Assembly (NCBI GenBank): GCA_003537575.1 | Contig: DPRS01000016.1 | Location: 84,783-90,945, forward strand | DNA length: 6,163 bases | DNA from: Oxalobacteraceae bacterium | Lineage (GTDB): Bacteria; Pseudomonadota; Gammaproteobacteria; Burkholderiales; Burkholderiaceae_D | Reading direction: 5' to 3' | In this document: in pieces, positions 5,502-6,163 of the stretch | Numbering within the stretch: position 1 is the stretch's first letter | Layout: the number at the start of each line of letters is the position of its first letter | Translations under genes and position numbers: made by a program | Notes under the pieces: model-generated | What the model was told of the DNA's origin: nothing | The model's input: only the letters and a program-made list of their open reading frames with translations | The model's database searches: none

Positions 5502-6163
5502 ATGTCTACTGTTGCTACCTCCCCTGAATCCGCTGGTATGGAAAGCTTTGCCGCCCTCTTTGAGGAATCGCTGACGCGCCAGGACATGCGCTCCGGCGAA
5601 GTGATTTCCGCCGAAGTCGTGCGCATCGACCACAATTTCGTGATCGTCAACGCCGGCCTGAAATCCGAAGCTTTCATCCCGCTCGAAGAATTCAAGAACG
5701 ACAATGGCGAACTCGAAGTTGAAATCGGCGATTTCATCTCGGTTGCCATCGAATCCCTGGAAAACGGTTTCGGCGACACCATCTTGTCCCGCGACAAGGC
5801 CAAGCGCCTGGCATCGTGGCTCGCGCTTGAAAAAGCGATGGAGTCCGGCGAGATCGTCACCGGCACCGTCAATGGCAAGGTCAAGGGCGGCCTGACCGTT
5901 CTGACCAACGGCATCCGCGCCTTCCTGCCGGGTTCGCTGGTCGACACCCGTCCGGTCAAGGACACCACGCCGTACGAAGGCAAGACCCTGGAATTCAAGG
6001 TCATCAAGCTGGACCGCAAGCGCAACAACGTGGTGCTGTCGCGCCGCGCCGTGATCGAAGCCTCGATGGGCGAAGAGCGCGCCAAGCTGCTGGAAACCCT
6101 GAAGGAAGGCACCATCGTCAACGGTATCGTCAAGAACATCACCGACTACGGTGCGTTCGTTGA
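5502..6163 (+). CDS. rpsA: 30S ribosomal protein S1, N-terminal part (partial)
   Basis: This gene runs off the right edge; 220 complete codons are present. S1 is the large OB-fold protein of the small ribosomal subunit that binds mRNA leaders and helps start translation, especially on structured or weak-Shine-Dalgarno messages. FAALFEESL (16-24) matches the ribosome-anchoring start of E. coli S1. S1 repeat 1 covers about residues 31-98 (VNAGLKSEAFIP, GFGDTILSRDKAK). Repeat 2 covers about 117-182 (NGKVKGGLTV, GIRAFLPGSLVD, KLDRKRNNVVLSRR). Repeat 3 begins near 203 (GIVKNITDYGAFV). The ATG at 5502 follows an in-frame TAA at 5487, so no longer ATG form exists; the in-frame ATG at 5538 would leave only the core, but betaproteobacterial S1 proteins usually carry the extra N-terminal dozen residues. 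There is no close Shine-Dalgarno. Confidence 0.96.
   Translation, partial: MSTVATSPESAGMESFAALFEESLTRQDMRSGEVISAEVVRIDHNFVIVNAGLKSEAFIPLEEFKNDNGELEVEIGDFISVAIESLENGFGDTILSRDKAKRLASWLALEKAMESGEIVTGTVNGKVKGGLTVLTNGIRAFLPGSLVDTRPVKDTTPYEGKTLEFKVIKLDRKRNNVVLSRRAVIEASMGEERAKLLETLKEGTIVNGIVKNITDYGAFV

Overview
This window is a compact, GC-rich, all plus-strand stretch of bacterial chromosome carrying part of the conserved block gyrA-serC-pheA-tyrA-aroA-cmk-rpsA. The gene order, the protein sequences (AroQ-type P-protein, class I EPSP synthase, betaproteobacterial-style S1 N-terminus) and the GC-biased codon use point to a betaproteobacterium of the Burkholderiales, with Oxalobacteraceae (Herbaspirillum/Collimonas/Massilia-like) the best guess. 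The family placement is inferred from recalled protein similarity, not from a search.

Layout: 1-270 is the 3' end of gyrA (DNA gyrase subunit A). serC (267-1367) overlaps gyrA by the four bases ATGA. pheA (1367-2443) overlaps the serC stop by one base (TAATG). tyrA starts at a non-ATG codon within 13 bases of the pheA stop (2456 preferred) and ends at 3355. aroA (3361-4686) follows after 5 bases, and cmk (4705-5385) after 18 bases. A 116-base leader (5386-5501) then precedes rpsA, which starts at 5502 and runs off the window. There is no intergenic stretch longer than 116 bases, no rRNA or tRNA, no mobile element and no CRISPR array.

How the genes work together: SerC makes phosphoserine and also serves vitamin B6 synthesis. 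AroA makes EPSP, the last-but-one step to chorismate. The bifunctional PheA takes chorismate through prephenate to phenylpyruvate, and TyrA takes prephenate to the tyrosine branch. Cmk recycles CMP/dCMP, and S1 is the ribosomal mRNA-binding protein. This matches the mixed-function aromatic supra-operon described in beta- and gammaproteobacteria, but the aromatic/histidinol-phosphate aminotransferase gene (hisHb/hisC) often found between pheA and tyrA is absent here.

The most interesting signals are regulatory. A promoter-like sequence (TTGATT-17-TAATAT with an extended -10 TG) lies inside the 3' half of cmk, in unusually AT-rich codons. The rpsA leader can fold into three consecutive hairpins, has no Shine-Dalgarno close to the start, and ends in a pyrimidine/AU-rich tract, reminiscent of the S1 autoregulatory leader of E. 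coli. No new multi-gene system is visible; the genes themselves are ordinary housekeeping genes.
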